Counted from the first letter of the stretch, positions 20,856 to 31,664 are shown. The stretch is 64,000 nucleotides of DNA from Semisulcospira habei (GCA_036245525.1 BTPG01000001.1:224716545-224780544), one strand, 5' to 3'. Notes: generated by a model not told the origin, from the letters alone. Program-made: numbers and translations.

Positions 20856-22570
20856 TGTCACGTAACGGATGTGACATGTTGTTTTATTTTTTCGCCAAGT
20901 CGTTTTTTTGTTAATAAATGTAGATCGCCGAATTCTGTAAATAGCCTTAGTTTAGGGAAGTTAATAAATGTAGTGTGAGCGTAATCGTAAAGCCCGTGCA
21001 GCAAGCTTAACAGTGAGCGAGTACAGCGGTTGCACGCTTTAGCCAAGTAGCTTTAACCGAACAGTGTTCAGAAGTAAAGTTAAACTGCAAGGTAGCAGAA
21101 GGATATTACAGTCAGTCAGCGGAGTTAGCCAGCGAAGTGAGAGTCTGGGTCAGGGTGCGGCCTCGTTTGGAGCCCTTGACAAGCTGTGTGAGGGTTGTTT
21201 TACCCTCCCTGCAAGACCACGGCCAGTGTTCCTGGGTGTGGGTGTCCCGAGAGACTTGTGACCACGGCTGCTACTCACCAGAAGACCCCTCCGGTTCGTC
21301 TTCGTCTTGTTTTGTTTCGTCCTGCCGGAGGACTCACCAGTGACAGGTATTTACTCATGCCATTTTCCTCAGTTAGCTGCCGTGCTCTCGGGTGTGTGAA
21401 TGTGTATATAGGTGCGGAAGGGTATGTTCGTCTAGTTTTTTAGTGATGTTTTAATCGAGGCTTTAACCATGTTTTTTAGGTTAGGTTGTAATGTGGTGGG
21501 TGTCGGATTTAGTTGTTTATGTCGGCTGTCGCCGAGTGAATATATTTAAAGGGCCATGTTGTAAAATGAATTAAAGTGGGTATCCTTTCAAATATATCTG
21601 TATTAGTCCTAGATGCAATGTAATAAGATTGTCACGTTGGGCGGTTGCTGGTGATTATTTCATGTCGTTGTATGTGCATGTGGATATTTTGATAATGTTG
21701 GTTTTAGCAGTGGCAATGTTATTATACAAAAGTGGTTGTGCTAGCTTAATGTTAGTGTGATGGAATAGTGCAGACCTGGTAAATGTTGAATGTACATAGG
21801 AAGCTTTCATATCCGTGATTGTATATTTAATATGGCCAAGGCGGATATTAGGGTGAGACGAGACACAACTCACGTGGTTTGGGAGTAGGTGCGTGTCAAA
21901 TAGGCCAGAATTAACTGTGTTGGCACTTTGACTGACAATGCGCCCTTTTCCAGTGCACTGGCTTTGAAGATTGGCTTCGAAGATTTCGTCGTTCTTCGAT
22001 CTCATCCACGACCAACGGTGACGCATCATCGGGAGTCGGAACGCCTTCGCTAGCCGGTCCTGTTGGACAAGTACGTTGGGCTACAGCAGGCTGATTCTAC
22101 GTTCTGAGCGTCGGTCACAGGCGTGCGTGGGCAAGCGCGGCTACGGTGCTCTGTGGTGTAGGGGTAGTACTCTTACTTTACGAGCCACCCTGTCTAGTGT
22201 GGGACAGAGGACACTGTACAGAGACAAAGTTACCCGCCTTGTATAGCCGTTGGCCATATTAGTCATTTTCGTCTGTTAGTCATATTCACCTGTTAGTCAT
22301 ATTCACCTGTTAGTCATTTTCACTTGTTAGTCATTTTTTATATGTTAATCTTTTTTAAGGGTTAATACGTTATGAGTGCATGTGTGGGTATGTGTGAGTG
22401 TGTGGGGCGTTAGGGGGTTGGGGTGGGGGTTAGAGTAAGAGTAGGTAATAAAGGATTTGTTTGTTGTTTATCGCTGGCGTTGTGTTATTTATTTAGAGTG
22501 GGTGGGTTTTCTCGAGTGTCTGCACTCATATTGTCCACGGCGCCCTGACTCCGTCAGGCGTGTCGTGACA
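20856..22570 (+). repeat. Right long terminal repeat
   Basis: 1715 bp, nearly identical to the left LTR. It lacks one 5-bp unit (AAGTT near 20960) and differs at about five single bases. Confidence 0.93.
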
Positions 22571-22575
22571 CCTTC
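22571..22575. repeat. Target site duplication, right
   Basis: CCTTC directly after the right LTR, matching 14054-14058. Confidence 0.9.
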
Positions 22576-22637
22576 CATCGGACTAAATTGTACCACAGAT
22601 GCTACAACAGAGGGGGTGGGGGGGGGGGGGGAGAACG

Positions 22638-22738
22638 GAAGTTATGGCAAGAGTTGTGCATCTGACTCGGAGCGTCATTAGACTACTTTAGTATTCTATT
22701 GACGCTTCGAGTTAAGTGCACAACTTTCGCCATCACTG
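22638..22738. repeat. Singleton palindrome of about 100 bp
   Basis: Arms GGCAAGAGTTGTGCATCTGA and its diverged complement (TCGAGTTAAGTGCACAACTT) enclose GACGCTTCGAG-type sequence. It follows a G-run at 22611-22632. No second copy is seen in the window. Confidence 0.6.
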
Positions 22739-23306
22739 CCCTAATCGGGTTTTCCAACTGTGATACTACTACTAATACGACCCACTACAACTACAACTGA
22801 TAATAGTAATGCACGGGGCCAGGACTCCTGCCTAAGGTAGGTTCCCTGTTCGTGGTTCTTTAATGCTTATTGAGAGGCTGTGAATCGTTATCGTGTGTGC
22901 GTGTCCTTTTCCTGTTTTTATAGGTTAATCAGTTGGAGAGGTCTTTAAAGGAGACTCGGAGATTCAAAGACAATATTATTGTTGCGCTGCCCCTCCCTCC
23001 CGCACTACTGACACCCACATTATGACATACACCGTTACATTGGCGAGTCAGTCACGCAGTCCCCCGAGCGCAATTCCCCCGCCGCATAAGTCACCGCAGA
23101 CCAGTTCTTCAAATAGGCCATTTCCAGTGAACACTTCGGCCTTGAAAAGGGAAAAGACAGCAAGACCATTTCTGTGGAAAGCAGTGTTTTCATTATATTA
23201 CAACGAAGCTCTCGCTTTTCACAAAAATAGACGCACTGCCCTTCGCATCACAGAGCAGAATTTTATCGTGCACATTTCCCTTGTTGGCGCACCTTTCAAA
23301 CATATC

Positions 23307-23398
23307 TTAACCCTTTGCGTGTTGGTAGCGGTTTTAGTCGCGATGATTCCTGTGGGAATCAGCGCGACTAAAACCGCTGCCGAAACGCAAAGGGTTAA
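23307..23398. repeat. Family B palindromic element, copy B5
   Basis: Near-perfect reference copy: TTAA 23307-23310 and 23395-23398, arms TTAACCCTTTGCGTGTTGG and its complement, tip GATTCCTGTGGGAATC. Confidence 0.92.
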
Positions 23399-23477
23399 AT
23401 ATAGTCTGATAAACTTTAACGAACGTGTAAGCGTGGCTTACACATAGTCATGCTGTTGTAAAAGGTGAACACGCGAT

Positions 23478-23560
23478 TAAAACATTCGAGACGTGCCGCA
23501 TTCGGATACGCGGCTTATGCCGCGTATCCGGATGTGGCAAGTCTCGAATGAGTTGTAACA
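23478..23560. repeat. Family F palindromic element, copy F1
   Basis: Family F has outer ends TTAACTCATTCGAGACG and a tip built on GGATACGCGGC...GCCGCGTATCC. This copy pairs over most of its length; the outer TTAA is lost on both sides. Confidence 0.8.
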
Positions 23561-24544
23561 GGCGGGAAGTCGGAGTAAGGGTTCCTTTCGTTTATTAAGC
23601 AAACCCTAAGAAAGACAAATCAATATATATAAATAAACATCAGAAATACATATTCTTCACATAAATATAGCTGATATAAATAAATGTAACATTCACTTTT
23701 CTATATAAATCATATAAGCGTGCACACGAAATAATTAATCGATAACATTAACAAACATATTCACAAAACCAAATGATTTAGAATCAAAGCCAGAACAATC
23801 TACAAAATACAATTATAAATGAACACTACAAATATTACAATATTACTACAAAGCAATCGAACGACACCATTCAAATCCGACATACATAATAAGATCATAA
23901 TTATGATAATCAGAAATATAATATTTAATAATCAAATAAAATACACAATAAACTTACCCCACCAGCAGTCAGGTGCAGCATGTCAAGAGTACAACTGTGG
24001 CAAGCCAATTTCGAATACAGTATAGTGAGTATAGATTGCTGTGAAATATATTGATGGTGAGTGCAGATCAGACACTGAGTTCAGTTCACTATATTACAGA
24101 GTTAACAGGATCGAGAAAGAGCTCCCATTGCAAACTTTCATCCGCGGCGACAGTGCATTTTGGGCGTCGTCTGACACAGTTTCCTTTTTGAATGATGTAA
24201 TCAGCACGTGACCTAAGTGTCACACTTCCGGAATAGATAAGCACGCGTTTCACTTCATCCTCTTAGGACACTGCTTACCATCCAAACGAAAGCAAATTAA
24301 ACAGGTACTGATTCTCATGAGACCCTGCCCCTAAATCAGTGTCTCTTTTGAAGACAGAGATTTGGCTCATTGAACGTAAGTCATAAGTTTGAGCAAATCA
24401 TCTGATAAGCCTACGATTATATTGATGACGGTTGGTAATGGAAAGTCAGGAAACTTTAAGTTTTGAGGCAATATTCGTAAGACAGCTTGTTTTACACAAA
24501 GATTGTGTGCTGCAAAATGAGAATCACTGTATCGGGGACAATCT

Positions 24545-24570
24545 ATGTTTGTGTGTGTGTGTGTGTGTGT

Positions 24571-24628
<58 letters not shown>

Positions 24629-24648
24629 GTGTGTGTGTGCGTGCGTGC

Positions 24649-24679
<31 letters not shown>

Positions 24680-24685
24680 CGTGTA

Positions 24686-24762
<77 letters not shown>
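24545..24762. repeat. Compound (GT)n(GA)n microsatellite
   Basis: About 165 bp of GT/GC-interrupted repeat followed by about 54 bp of pure GA. The long cysteine/valine and His/Thr frames across it are repeat translation. Confidence 0.95.
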
Positions 24763-24765
<3 letters not shown>

Positions 24766-24978
24766 CGTCAATATCTGCGTGATGGCGATAATAATGTTCC
24801 TTATTGGTCGAAACAAAAATAATCATCAAGAATCTAGTTCTGGAATGTAAATTATTTTGTCTAGGTCACATTATTCTCGTCTTTAGAAAATAGCCAGTGA
24901 TGTAAAGGATAATCATTGACGTTTGACACGGATGTGAAGTAATTTGTCCGCGATTTGAAGAGGTCTACTGGAGTACGT

Positions 24979-25037
24979 GCTGATCTGTGAATCAAGACAG
25001 TAGGGACTTAAGCCGTAAGGTGCAAAATCTCAAACCA
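24979..25037. repeat. Family D hairpin, diverged copy D2
   Basis: Contains CTGATCTGTGAATC and GCCGTAAGGTGCAAAATC. It is weakly paired. Confidence 0.5.
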
Positions 25038-25202
25038 ATTATACACAATTAATAATACACGTTCGAAACAGATCTTGAAGGAAACTAAATTCACATCCTT
25101 GATCCTAAGCTAGTGGTCTGCATTTTGTGCATAAAACCGGATAGTCAAAAATCACAGTCCAGCACACAGCCACTTAACGACTATTATGGGATAGCGGCGT
25201 CT

Positions 25203-25399
25203 TTAACCCCATCGCTGTCAGTGATCCCTAATTCCTCGTAAAACCACTGCGCGCTGAATGGCATTCTCATGAAGGAACAGATGCAAATGGGACCACAAAG
25301 ATCGTGGGACTAAAAAGAGACATAAGTGCTCATGAGCCCCTGATTTATGTCTCTTGCAGCTGGGAGGCGTTCGCCTTGCACCGGCAGTCAATGGGTTAA
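25203..25399. repeat. Family C palindromic element, copy C1
   Basis: Family C begins TTAACCCCTTCACTGCC, has the core CATAGATCCTCATGAGCCCC and its complement, then TCTCTTGCAGTTGGATCG and the end GGCAGTGAAGGGGTTAA. This copy is diverged but keeps TTAA at both ends (25203-25206 and 25396-25399). Confidence 0.75.
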
Positions 25400-25560
25400 A
25401 CAAGAATATTTTATGTGTCAGCAACTCCAGTGACACGAGGAAGGCAAATTAACAGGCTGTATCAGTATAACGACTCCAGCAACAGTGTTCACATTCTCGG
25501 CGTCAGTATGGTACGTATATACGTGTCTAAGACATTTCAGTTATTCTCTTGTAATGCGTA

Positions 25561-25617
25561 TGCTGGTCTGTGACACTGAACCCTACGGCTTAAGCAGTAA
25601 GGTCCAGATTCCCATAC
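25561..25617. repeat. Family D hairpin, copy D3
   Basis: Arms GCTGGTCTGTGACACTGAAC and GTAAGGTCCAGATTCCCA are partly paired around CTACGGCTTAAGCAGTAAGG. Confidence 0.55.
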
Positions 25618-25754
25618 TAGAAAACGTTTTACCTCGGTGACTGTTTCATGTGTGCTGCGAGCCATTCTGCCTCTTTTTAAATTTGTTTCAGACGAAATGA
25701 CATGCCTAACAGATTTAGTCGATTTTGTCCCGTTCTGGCCATCTAGGATATCCA

Positions 25755-25833
25755 TCTAAAAGACCACTCACCCACCCATCCAAACACCCATTCATCCATC
25801 TACCCACCCACCCACTCACCCATCCACCCATCC
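25755..25833. repeat. Degenerate (CCAT/CCAC)n simple repeat
   Basis: Tetranucleotide-like run of CCATCCACCCAC units. Confidence 0.85.
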
Positions 25834-25885
25834 AATTAATCATCAGAAGATTACAATATGTCTTAAATTTAATAATGAAAAATGA

Positions 25886-26015
25886 ATAAACAAACACCTC
25901 TGCAGACGGTTTACGAGTTACAGAGTTCGACTCTGTTCTCGAAGGTCGCGGGGTTCGAATCCAGTTTCGAATCACCTTCTCGGTGGACAAAAGACGTTAG
26001 GCCCTAAACGTTTAA
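25886..26015 (+). mobile_element. tRNA-derived SINE, degraded copy
   Basis: Contains a Pol III B-box-like GGGGTTCGAATCC and a tail CACCTTCTCGGTGGACAAAA plus GGCCCTAAACGTTT. The tail matches the SINE at 57693-57864. The A-box region is diverged and the middle part is missing. Confidence 0.6.
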
Positions 26016-26098
26016 CTGTTTCACCTAGAGAAGAAAATACGCCAGAGCACATTAACATTTAAACTCTCAGTAGTAAATGGACTCCTAGTTAAACTCCC

Positions 26099-26161
26099 GG
26101 AACTAAATGACTTCCATTCTATCGAATGGAAGTCATTTAGTTCTGGGCGTTTAAGAGTTAA
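26099..26161. repeat. Family K palindromic element
   Basis: 63-bp near-perfect palindrome with TTAA at both ends, centred on GACTTCCATTCTATCGAATG. It is the undisrupted relative of the split copy at 3255-4170. Similar but unpaired sequence lies just left of it (26051-26098). Confidence 0.8.
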
Positions 26162-26974
26162 ATAGTATATACAGGTTCATAGCTATGGCGTATTTTGCGT
26201 ACGCACAATAAAGACCTGTTATCACTAAATTAATCTTTATGTGCAGGTTTATTAAAAGTGACGTTTTGGACACACCCAAAAGATCTCCACAACGTAAACG
26301 TCATGGCTTGTCACCATGTGAAGCATAACGAGCCACCTATTGTGACATCTTTACGCCTGGAAAGAAGTTTTCGTGTTGTCACGATGTCAGAGACTGCTTA
26401 AGCCAAACTGACGTCCAGCAAATGCCCAAAGACTGCAATGAGGTGACATCAGTATCGTAGTCAAACTTTTCTGACAACGTGCATAAGCGTGAATAGACTG
26501 CAACTAAGGATTTACCCGAAAGTGCCTCACACAGTGACGTCTCGGAAATACTTGATTATTCGCATCGCTTTAACATACTCACGAATAGGAATACCAACGC
26601 GTCCTCACAAAATGAAGTTTATTAAAAAAAATGTGCTCTTCTGTCAGTAAGATGGAACAATCCGAAAGGTGGTAACTAGGTCGACTTGAATGTAAATGTT
26701 ACTTTGAATCGTACCTATATGGCGCTGCAAACACTTTCGGATCTGGTAGAGTGAATTGTTCCTTTACGTTATAAAGCCCGATGTAACGCTGCTTTTATAG
26801 TTGACCTAGCAATAATAACTGTTGTTCCTGCATTTGTCTAAGAGTTTGTTTATTGTTTGTTTGTTAGTTGCAATATATAAGTGGGGTTCTTTTGTCGCAT
26901 TGTTTTTGTTGTTTTGTTGCTGTTTTGCCGCGGTTTTTGTGTGTGTGTGTGTTTTTTTTAAGTTCTTTTCTTTG

Positions 26975-27042
<68 letters not shown>

Positions 27043-27162
27043 TTATTTTATTTATTTTTAAGCTATCAGAGCCGTTAACTTTAGACAATACAGTAAATAT
27101 ACAAATACAATACAAATTGCAGTAAAAGAAGTAACTCACTACCAGTCAGTGCTCACTATCCT
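26162..27162. other. DNA upstream of the TLR gene
   Basis: No gene is supported. At 26648-26745 there is sequence (CAATCCGAAAGGTGGTAACT, later GGCGCTGCAAAC) related to 30974-31060 on the other side of the TLR. An (ATT)n run lies at 26977-27043. I see no convincing promoter motif for the TLR. Confidence 0.5.
26977..27043. repeat. (ATT)n microsatellite
   Basis: Nearly pure ATT run. Confidence 0.95.
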
Positions 27163-27381
27163 TTAACCTCTTCCCTGTCACTACTGTACGTATGTTTTTG
27201 TTTCGAAAATCTTGGTTCATTCAACGACCAAAACCTAAAACCGTCCGAGAAACATGGATACTAATTGGTCTCAGCAAGAGGCATAGATCCTTATGAGCCC
27301 CCGCAGTCGCGGGGGCTCATGAGGATTAATGTCTCTTGCAGTTTGATCGTGTTCACTTTTTCTCGTCAGTGAAGGGGTTAA
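27163..27381. repeat. Family C palindromic element, copy C2, abutting TLR start
   Basis: Full-length copy with TTAA at 27163-27166 and 27378-27381 and an almost perfect CATGAGCCCCCGCAGTCGCG core hairpin. Its right end lies 10 bp before the TLR ATG at 27392. It contains CACTTTTTCTCGTCAG, which resembles a splice acceptor. Confidence 0.92.
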
Positions 27382-27391
27382 AATCAGAACA

Positions 27392-30292
27392 ATGGCACTG
27401 AAGTTGACCTTTGTGTGCTTGTATGTGACCTTCACGATTTGGACTGTCACAAATCTTGCCATGATAAATGCCCGGCACGAACACGTCGCACCAAAGCATG
27501 ATAAACAATTCGTCACTAGGACACGCCGTGCTGCAGGAATACTTCCTGTTAAAACGGGGCGATCACTCCTAAGTCGTCATGAAGAAGGGTTCGCCGTGTT
27601 GAAAGGGGTGACAGGAAAGAAGCCCATGTACCCGTGTGGAGATGGCCGATGTGTGTGTCAGGGTGCACACGCTGACTGTAGCGGCAGAAATATGAGCTAC
27701 GTTCCGCAACTGCCGAAAGAAATTACGAGTCTTGATTTGTCACAAAGTTTTGATAACAACTACAGACCCAAAATGACGGAGATGTTTTTCGAAAACGTCA
27801 CGAAGATCAGCTGGCTGGATCTGTCCAGTAACTTCGTAGCAAACATCAATGCACGTGCTTTCCGACTCCTGACAAACTTGGCATGTCTTAATCTCAGTCA
27901 GAACCAGCTTACCTGCGATGACATGTCTGTCGCTTTCGGCATACAATCGTTGGAGGTGCTCGTCATGAAGGATGAAAAAAACTGTGATCGGCTTGAAGAC
28001 TTAGTTATTACAAACCCCATGCCCAGACTTCAGGAACTGGACCTAAGTCTGAGTCGTTTTAGCCATAGTTTCAATCTGACCTGTCTATCTCCCTTTTCTG
28101 GTCTCAGGCGTCTACACCTGAGGTCTATTTCTGCTCAACGGCCTAGCATTGTGATGTCACAAGCTCTTCGTGTAATGTCAAACCTCACCTATCTTGACCT
28201 GAGCCTTTCTGGTTTCTCCTGTGTGGATCTAACTGCCATTGTCACTATACCATCATTAAAAGTACTGATCCTTACGAATTCTGATGTAAAATGTGAGTCA
28301 TGTCCTGAGGTCGAAACCGGGATCGAAGAACTGAATTTAGGTGAATCGTTCTGCACCGCAGTTACTGTGAATATGACGTGCCTGTCTTATTTTACTGGAT
28401 TACAGCGTTTGTACCTCAACACTCTCCAGATATTGGGACCCTTGGACCCTTGTCTTTTTAGCGACTTTGAGGCCCTCCATTACCTACCTAACCTGGTGTA
28501 CCTTGACCTTAGCAACAACTGGTTGTCATGTGATGAACTACTCACCGTTCTCACCATCCCGTCACTGAAGGAACTGAATATGGAATTTGGCACAGACTGT
28601 ACAATGCTGAACGTGACTCGTCACACATTCAACTCTACAAAAATGCAGAAAATAAATCTCAGTCATAACAGTTTCGAGAAAGTTGTATCGTTAGAGGTTT
28701 TCACCGAGCTAATCTACATTGATCTGTCGTTCAATGTCATAAAAACAGTTTGGGCGTTCGAGACAGAGCTACCTAAACTTCAGACATTTCATTTGAGAAG
28801 CAACCGCCTCGACTTTCAGCTAGATACATGTAGAAATGGTTTGCCATTGTTTCCGCGTTTAGTCGAGCTGGATTTGTCTGAAAATAAAATAATGTATTTT
28901 GAAACATGGCCTCAACAGTCGATCTGCTTGGATCACTTACAGATATTTAACTTACACAAAAATCAGTTTCTGCGCAGGATCGGTCATGTACCCCCAAATT
29001 TCTTGACTTTTAAAATGTTCCAAAGTTTGGAAATTCTGGACATGTCAGCACAGGAAAACGATGAGTTTAGATTCCTGTCTAATATTTATGTTGAAGATAC
29101 ATTCAGAAACCCACGCCTTAAATCGCTAAACCTCGCTGATAATTATGTTCCCTTTACAGATGAAAAATACGTCCAAAACAGAAGCTTTGTAGGCTGTCCC
29201 AATTTGTCAAATCTTTCACTCGCCAACAACAATTTCAAGGGAATGAGTGAGAAACGTTTCCAGCTATTGTTTAGCCACCTGATACACCTGACAGAGTTGT
29301 CACTGAGATCTGCCGGGTTGACTTACGTCACTACCACAATGTTCCAGACATTTACGGCCCTGAAGCATTTGGATCTTAGCGACAACGATCTGTTTCTGCT
29401 TCCCAATGGTTTGTTCCCATCATTGCCACAACTGATCTCGCTGAACCTGAGTTCCAACAAGATAACAGTGGTATATGAATCCGCATTTCCCTTACTTACA
29501 CGCCAGAGGCTTCAGCACATTGACCTCAGCTTGAACCCTTTCACTTGCTCCTGTGATATTTTGCCATTCCAAAAGTGGCTGCGCAACAGTCCCTCCGTGT
29601 TTGCTGGCAGCTCGTCTGACTATAGGTGCGGTAATTTGCCTGACACAACAGTGCAGTCGTTCTTCATGCAAAAACAGGTTTGTCTCCTCAGTCCAGAGAC
29701 CAGCAAGTTTATCATTGCCACCATTTCTCTCATTCTGATCGGCATGACCCTGCTGCTTTCTGCCTACCGTTACCGCTGGCACTTGCGACTGCTTCTTCAT
29801 GAGGTGTTTCGGACGCCCGAAGAAAGACGGCAGCGTTTGCGGGAACACATTTTTCAGTACGACGTGTTTGTGTCCTACGACAAAGAGGACTTTTTTTGGG
29901 TCCGTGATCATTTGATGCCCAGTCTGGAGGAGATGATGGAGCTGAAGCTGTGCCTGCACCAGAGGGACTTTATCCCAGGCAACCCTGTCGTGGATAACAT
30001 TGTTGATAGCGTGCTGGCCAGCAAGAAAATCTTAATGCTCTTCTCCCGGTCGTTCGCCAAAAGTGAGTGGTGTCAGTTTGAGCTGCAGTTTTGTCTGCGT
30101 CACGCCATGGACACCCAAGACGTGCTGATCGTTGTCATGCTGGAGAACATTCCGTCACGTGAGCTGACACCCGCTATGATGGCGTTGATGAAAACCACGA
30201 CCTATATCGAGTGGGCGGGCGACGCTGACGCTGTAAACTCCTTCTGGCGCCGTATGATTCTGGCTTTAAATGAAGTTCTGCATTACGAGTGA
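27392..30292 (+). CDS. Toll-like receptor, single cysteine-cluster type
   Basis: Intronless 966-residue ORF (ATG 27392, TGA 30290). It encodes a type I membrane receptor of innate immunity that senses microbial ligands or a cytokine-like ligand and signals through MyD88-type adaptors (family knowledge). Layout: hydrophobic signal sequence at residues 3-24, a basic linker to about 75, LRRNT cysteines (82-96), then leucine-rich repeats to about 714 with LxxLxLxxN units such as LTNLACLNLSQNQL. One C-terminal LRR cap follows (NPFTCSCD at 715), a transmembrane helix at about 773-793, and a TIR domain from 823. TIR box 1 is YDVFVSYDKED, the BB loop RDFIPGNPV (858), and box 3 the FW at 951. A single LRRCT next to the membrane gives the vertebrate-like sccTLR layout. 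No lesions are seen. A palindromic element ends 10 bp before the ATG, so a 5' untranslated exon upstream is possible. The ligand is unknown. Confidence 0.95.
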   Translation: MALKLTFVCLYVTFTIWTVTNLAMINARHEHVAPKHDKQFVTRTRRAAGILPVKTGRSLLSRHEEGFAVLKGVTGKKPMYPCGDGRCVCQGAHADCSGRNMSYVPQLPKEITSLDLSQSFDNNYRPKMTEMFFENVTKISWLDLSSNFVANINARAFRLLTNLACLNLSQNQLTCDDMSVAFGIQSLEVLVMKDEKNCDRLEDLVITNPMPRLQELDLSLSRFSHSFNLTCLSPFSGLRRLHLRSISAQRPSIVMSQALRVMSNLTYLDLSLSGFSCVDLTAIVTIPSLKVLILTNSDVKCESCPEVETGIEELNLGESFCTAVTVNMTCLSYFTGLQRLYLNTLQILGPLDPCLFSDFEALHYLPNLVYLDLSNNWLSCDELLTVLTIPSLKELNMEFGTDCTMLNVTRHTFNSTKMQKINLSHNSFEKVVSLEVFTELIYIDLSFNVIKTVWAFETELPKLQTFHLRSNRLDFQLDTCRNGLPLFPRLVELDLSENKIMYFETWPQQSICLDHLQIFNLHKNQFLRRIGHVPPNFLTFKMFQSLEILDMSAQENDEFRFLSNIYVEDTFRNPRLKSLNLADNYVPFTDEKYVQNRSFVGCPNLSNLSLANNNFKGMSEKRFQLLFSHLIHLTELSLRSAGLTYVTTTMFQTFTALKHLDLSDNDLFLLPNGLFPSLPQLISLNLSSNKITVVYESAFPLLTRQRLQHIDLSLNPFTCSCDILPFQKWLRNSPSVFAGSSSDYRCGNLPDTTVQSFFMQKQVCLLSPETSKFIIATISLILIGMTLLLSAYRYRWHLRLLLHEVFRTPEERRQRLREHIFQYDVFVSYDKEDFFWVRDHLMPSLEEMMELKLCLHQRDFIPGNPVVDNIVDSVLASKKILMLFSRSFAKSEWCQFELQFCLRHAMDTQDVLIVVMLENIPSRELTPAMMALMKTTTYIEWAGDADAVNSFWRRMILALNEVLHYE

Positions 30293-30339
30293 AAAAGAGA
30301 AAATGGAAAATGGAGGATGTTTTGAAAGCGATCTGCTAA

Positions 30340-30800
30340 ATGGCGAACATGGATTGCTAAAATTTGCCGATACAGTGGCATTTAAATTAAGACTTTTCTA
30401 CTCTTATTTTCACAATCTGCATGAGTATCTCACTGTGTCCCAGGTACGAAATACCCACATTTTGGAGTTGTCTTCTCAGCACTGCATTACAATTTACATA
30501 ACAGATCGACCATGATAGTTCAAGGGTGGTGCCAGAATACTCACCAAGCTATTCTGGCACCACCCTTGAACTATCATGGTCGAGCCATATCTTGCTGTGG
30601 TGTGTCGGGACTGAATGAGGCAAATAGGTACACTAAACAGAGGATTTATGCTGCCTCTTGTGCATAACGGAAGAACTCTTCTACGAAGAAAGGAAAATGA
30701 GAGCAGAAACGTCTTTCAATTTCGACATTCAAAACTAATAACTAAAGTTAGCCCTTTTGTTCAGTATTATTTCAAGACATATTATAAACATTTATAGGGA
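30340..30800. repeat. Dispersed repeat, copy 1, with nested family A element
   Basis: GCTAAAATTTGCCGATACAG, later AAGACTTTTCTACTC and CACAATCTGCATGAG, recur at 43490-43590 and 51255-51350. After the family A element the similarity resumes with ACGGAAGAACTCTTCTACGA and TTATTTCAAGACAT. It starts about 50 bp after the TLR stop codon. Confidence 0.6.
30428..30624. repeat. Family A palindromic element, copy A5
   Basis: ATAGTTCAAGG subtype; the hairpin arms around GCCAGAATACTCACCAAGCT are short of the usual tip. Ends are eroded (TATCTCACTG left, GACTGAATGAGGCAA right). Confidence 0.85.
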
Positions 30801-30973
30801 TACTATTGACCCTTTGTCCCCCGAGCAGGCCCCTTTAAGGCCCGCCGTACACCGTGTACTGTGCGCGATGATAGCGTTTCCTTCGCACACGCTATTATCG
30901 CGTATAGGGCCTAGCTGGTATATTGCGGGCTTTAGCATCACGACACATACCGGTAAGCCTGCTGGAAACGCTG

Positions 30974-31060
30974 AGACAATCCGAAAAGTTATAACTTGTA
31001 AGACTTGCATCTGAATATCGACTTGGGTCGTATCTACAAGGTGCTGCAAACTTTTTCGCG
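30974..31060. repeat. Repeat related to 26648-26745
   Basis: Shares CAATCCGAAA, GACTTG and GTGCTGCAAAC in the same order as the sequence upstream of the TLR. It is an old dispersed repeat. Confidence 0.4.
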
Positions 31061-31265
31061 CATGTTCAATTAAATCTATTATTGTTGACCGTTCAATTGT
31101 GTCATAAAGGCATAATTATTGGAAAAAAAACGCTGTGGCAGCAGTATATTAACCATTATTAAAGTTGTTGCTATAGTTTAGCTTTTGCTTATCTTTGATT
31201 ATTTGTTGAAATGTTTTATTTGTTTGTTCGTTGTTGTAGTGTTTTTGTTTCGATGGTTTTACCTG

Positions 31266-31470
31266 TTAACCCATTCAGTCCCGACACACCACAGCAAAAT
31301 ATGGCTCGACCATGATAGTTCAAGGGTGATGCCAGAAAAGCTTGGCGCCTATAGGCGCCAAGCTATTCTGGCATCACCCTTGAACTATCATGGTCGGTCT
31401 GTCTCCTGAATTGTAATGAAAGGACAACTCCAGAATGTGTGAATTTCGTACATGGGACACAATGAGTTAA
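31266..31470. repeat. Family A palindromic element, copy A6
   Basis: Full-length ATAGTTCAAGG subtype, TTAA 31266-31269 and 31467-31470, with a near-perfect stem around TTGGCGCCTATAGGCGCCAA. Confidence 0.93.
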
Positions 31471-31664
31471 TGCTGTAATTAGTTTTTATTGTGCGGTCAT
31501 AGAAAACAATGTAAGTGCCATGAATTGATGACATCACGTGCCTGTCCATGGGATCCAAGGACTGAATACAGCAGAACCCATTTTGAGGGACCACCCTTTG
31601 GAGAGATCACCTGTCATTAGCCACCAACATGATGGTCTTTAATGACAGATGAGAGCACTTGCCT

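Larger units (their letters stand above)
14059..22570 (+). mobile_element. Complete Ty3/gypsy LTR retrotransposon, Gmr1-like order
   Basis: 8512-bp element: left LTR 14059-15778, primer site 15783-15799, coding region about 16149-20779, polypurine tract 20844-20855, right LTR 20856-22570. It is flanked by CCTTC duplications. The LTRs differ by only five substitutions and one 5-bp indel that I could find, so insertion is recent. Domain order is Gag, zinc knuckle, protease, integrase, reverse transcriptase, RNase H. Integrase before RT is unusual for Ty3/gypsy and matches the known Gmr1 group. The coding region is broken by in-frame stops at 16320 and 19350 and by a shifted frame in a 12-G run at 20433-20444. 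Confidence 0.93.
22740..24540. other. Intergenic DNA right of the LTR element
   Basis: Apart from the B and F hairpins listed separately, this is AT-rich DNA (23600-24000) with no supported gene. An open frame at 23022-23447 ends in a translated family B element and has no other support. Confidence 0.5.

Noticed and set aside
23022..23447. 141-residue open frame with a hydrophobic VLVAMIPVGISATKTAA segment; similar peptides at 55755 and 58005
   Set aside because: The hydrophobic part is a translated family B palindrome, which happens to be open. The recurrence reflects the repeat, not a protein family.
24367..24829. Long Cys/Val- and His/Thr-rich open frames (also at 11061, 40100-40988, 54232)
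   Set aside because: These are translations of GT/GA microsatellites in every frame, with no domain and no codon signal.
29492..29959. Antisense open frame of 155 codons within the TLR gene
   Set aside because: It is a shadow of the TLR coding strand, with no independent evidence.
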